A stretch of 64,000 nucleotides of DNA, from the NCBI GenBank assembly GCA_054601695.1, contig BAAHQB010000006.1:992001-1056000 (forward strand), read 5' to 3'. Positions 50,841-64,000 of the stretch are shown here, one piece after another. The translations under genes and the position numbers were made by a program. Below the pieces are notes generated by a model. That model was not told the DNA's origin, made no database searches, and saw only the letters and a list, made by a program, of their open reading frames with translations. The stretch's first letter is position 1. Every line of letters starts with the position of its first letter. This DNA comes from Amorphochlora amoebiformis (lineage: Eukaryota; Cercozoa; Chlorarachniophyceae).

Positions 50841-50890
50841 TCTTACGACATTCACTGTTCTTACGACATTCACTGTTTTTCTCAATAAAT
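50841..50890 (+). terminator. TAF9: TAF9 3' end: tandem 18-mer and AATAAA
   Basis: Directly after the stop codon, CTTACGACATTCACTGTT is present twice head to tail. It is followed by AATAAA at 50884-50889, about 45 bp past the stop. This is a plausible polyadenylation signal; the tandem 18-mer has no known role. Confidence 0.55.

Positions 50891-64000
<13,110 letters not shown>

Overview
This window is nuclear DNA of a eukaryote with spliceosomal introns. Most bases are (TA)n and related AT microsatellites, and nearly all long open frames are Tyr/Ile-rich artefacts of them. Between the repeats lie short, GC-richer islands. Read as exons with GT..AG borders and tracked reading phase, these join into seven multi-exon genes; an eighth gene is an intronless ammonium transporter. 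The organism is probably a free-living protist or alga: it has a stand-alone dihydroneopterin aldolase, an AMT/MEP transporter and TTAGGG-type telomeric DNA. No lineage can be fixed from the sequence alone.

Layout: (1) 731-12041 (+), unidentified gene, 5' end not located, with a run of near-identical 36-45 nt exons coding for Ser/Pro repeats; its introns hold a 455-bp tandem duplication, a 15-copy CT minisatellite and a GA/CT inverted repeat. (2) 13036-14218, degenerate CCCTAA telomeric array with a recurring ~44-bp spacer. (3) 15281-16762 (+), intronless AMT. (4) 17482-20880 (-), unidentified 192-aa charged coiled-coil protein, 7 exons. (5) 20926-33401 (-), NSRP1-like protein, 12 exons, with a 1.5-kb GA minisatellite in one intron. 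(6) 33544-38224 (+), FolB, divergent from gene 5. (7) 41434-47740 (-), ribosome-biogenesis factor RRP7, 10 exons. (8) 47965-50840 (+), TFIID subunit TAF9, 6 exons, divergent from RRP7. (9) 51856-62251 and beyond (-), nucleolar-type FKBP with acidic and lysine-rich linkers, at least 12 exons, 5' end not found; one intron holds a second telomeric array in the opposite orientation.

RRP7, the nucleolar-type FKBP, TAF9 and the NSRP1-like protein all act in nuclear gene expression or ribosome assembly. AMT and FolB are metabolic. Two divergent pairs (RRP7/TAF9, NSRP1-like/FolB) appear to share short promoters. The convergent or 3' spacers are rich in the tetramer CTAG.

The most interesting features are the restriction of (TA)n tracts to introns and spacers, repeated local duplication of exons or splice sites with one copy decaying, and the shared telomeric spacer element. 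Exon models rest on hand reading of splice sites and phase. For RRP7, TAF9, FolB and FKBP they also agree with known family motifs.
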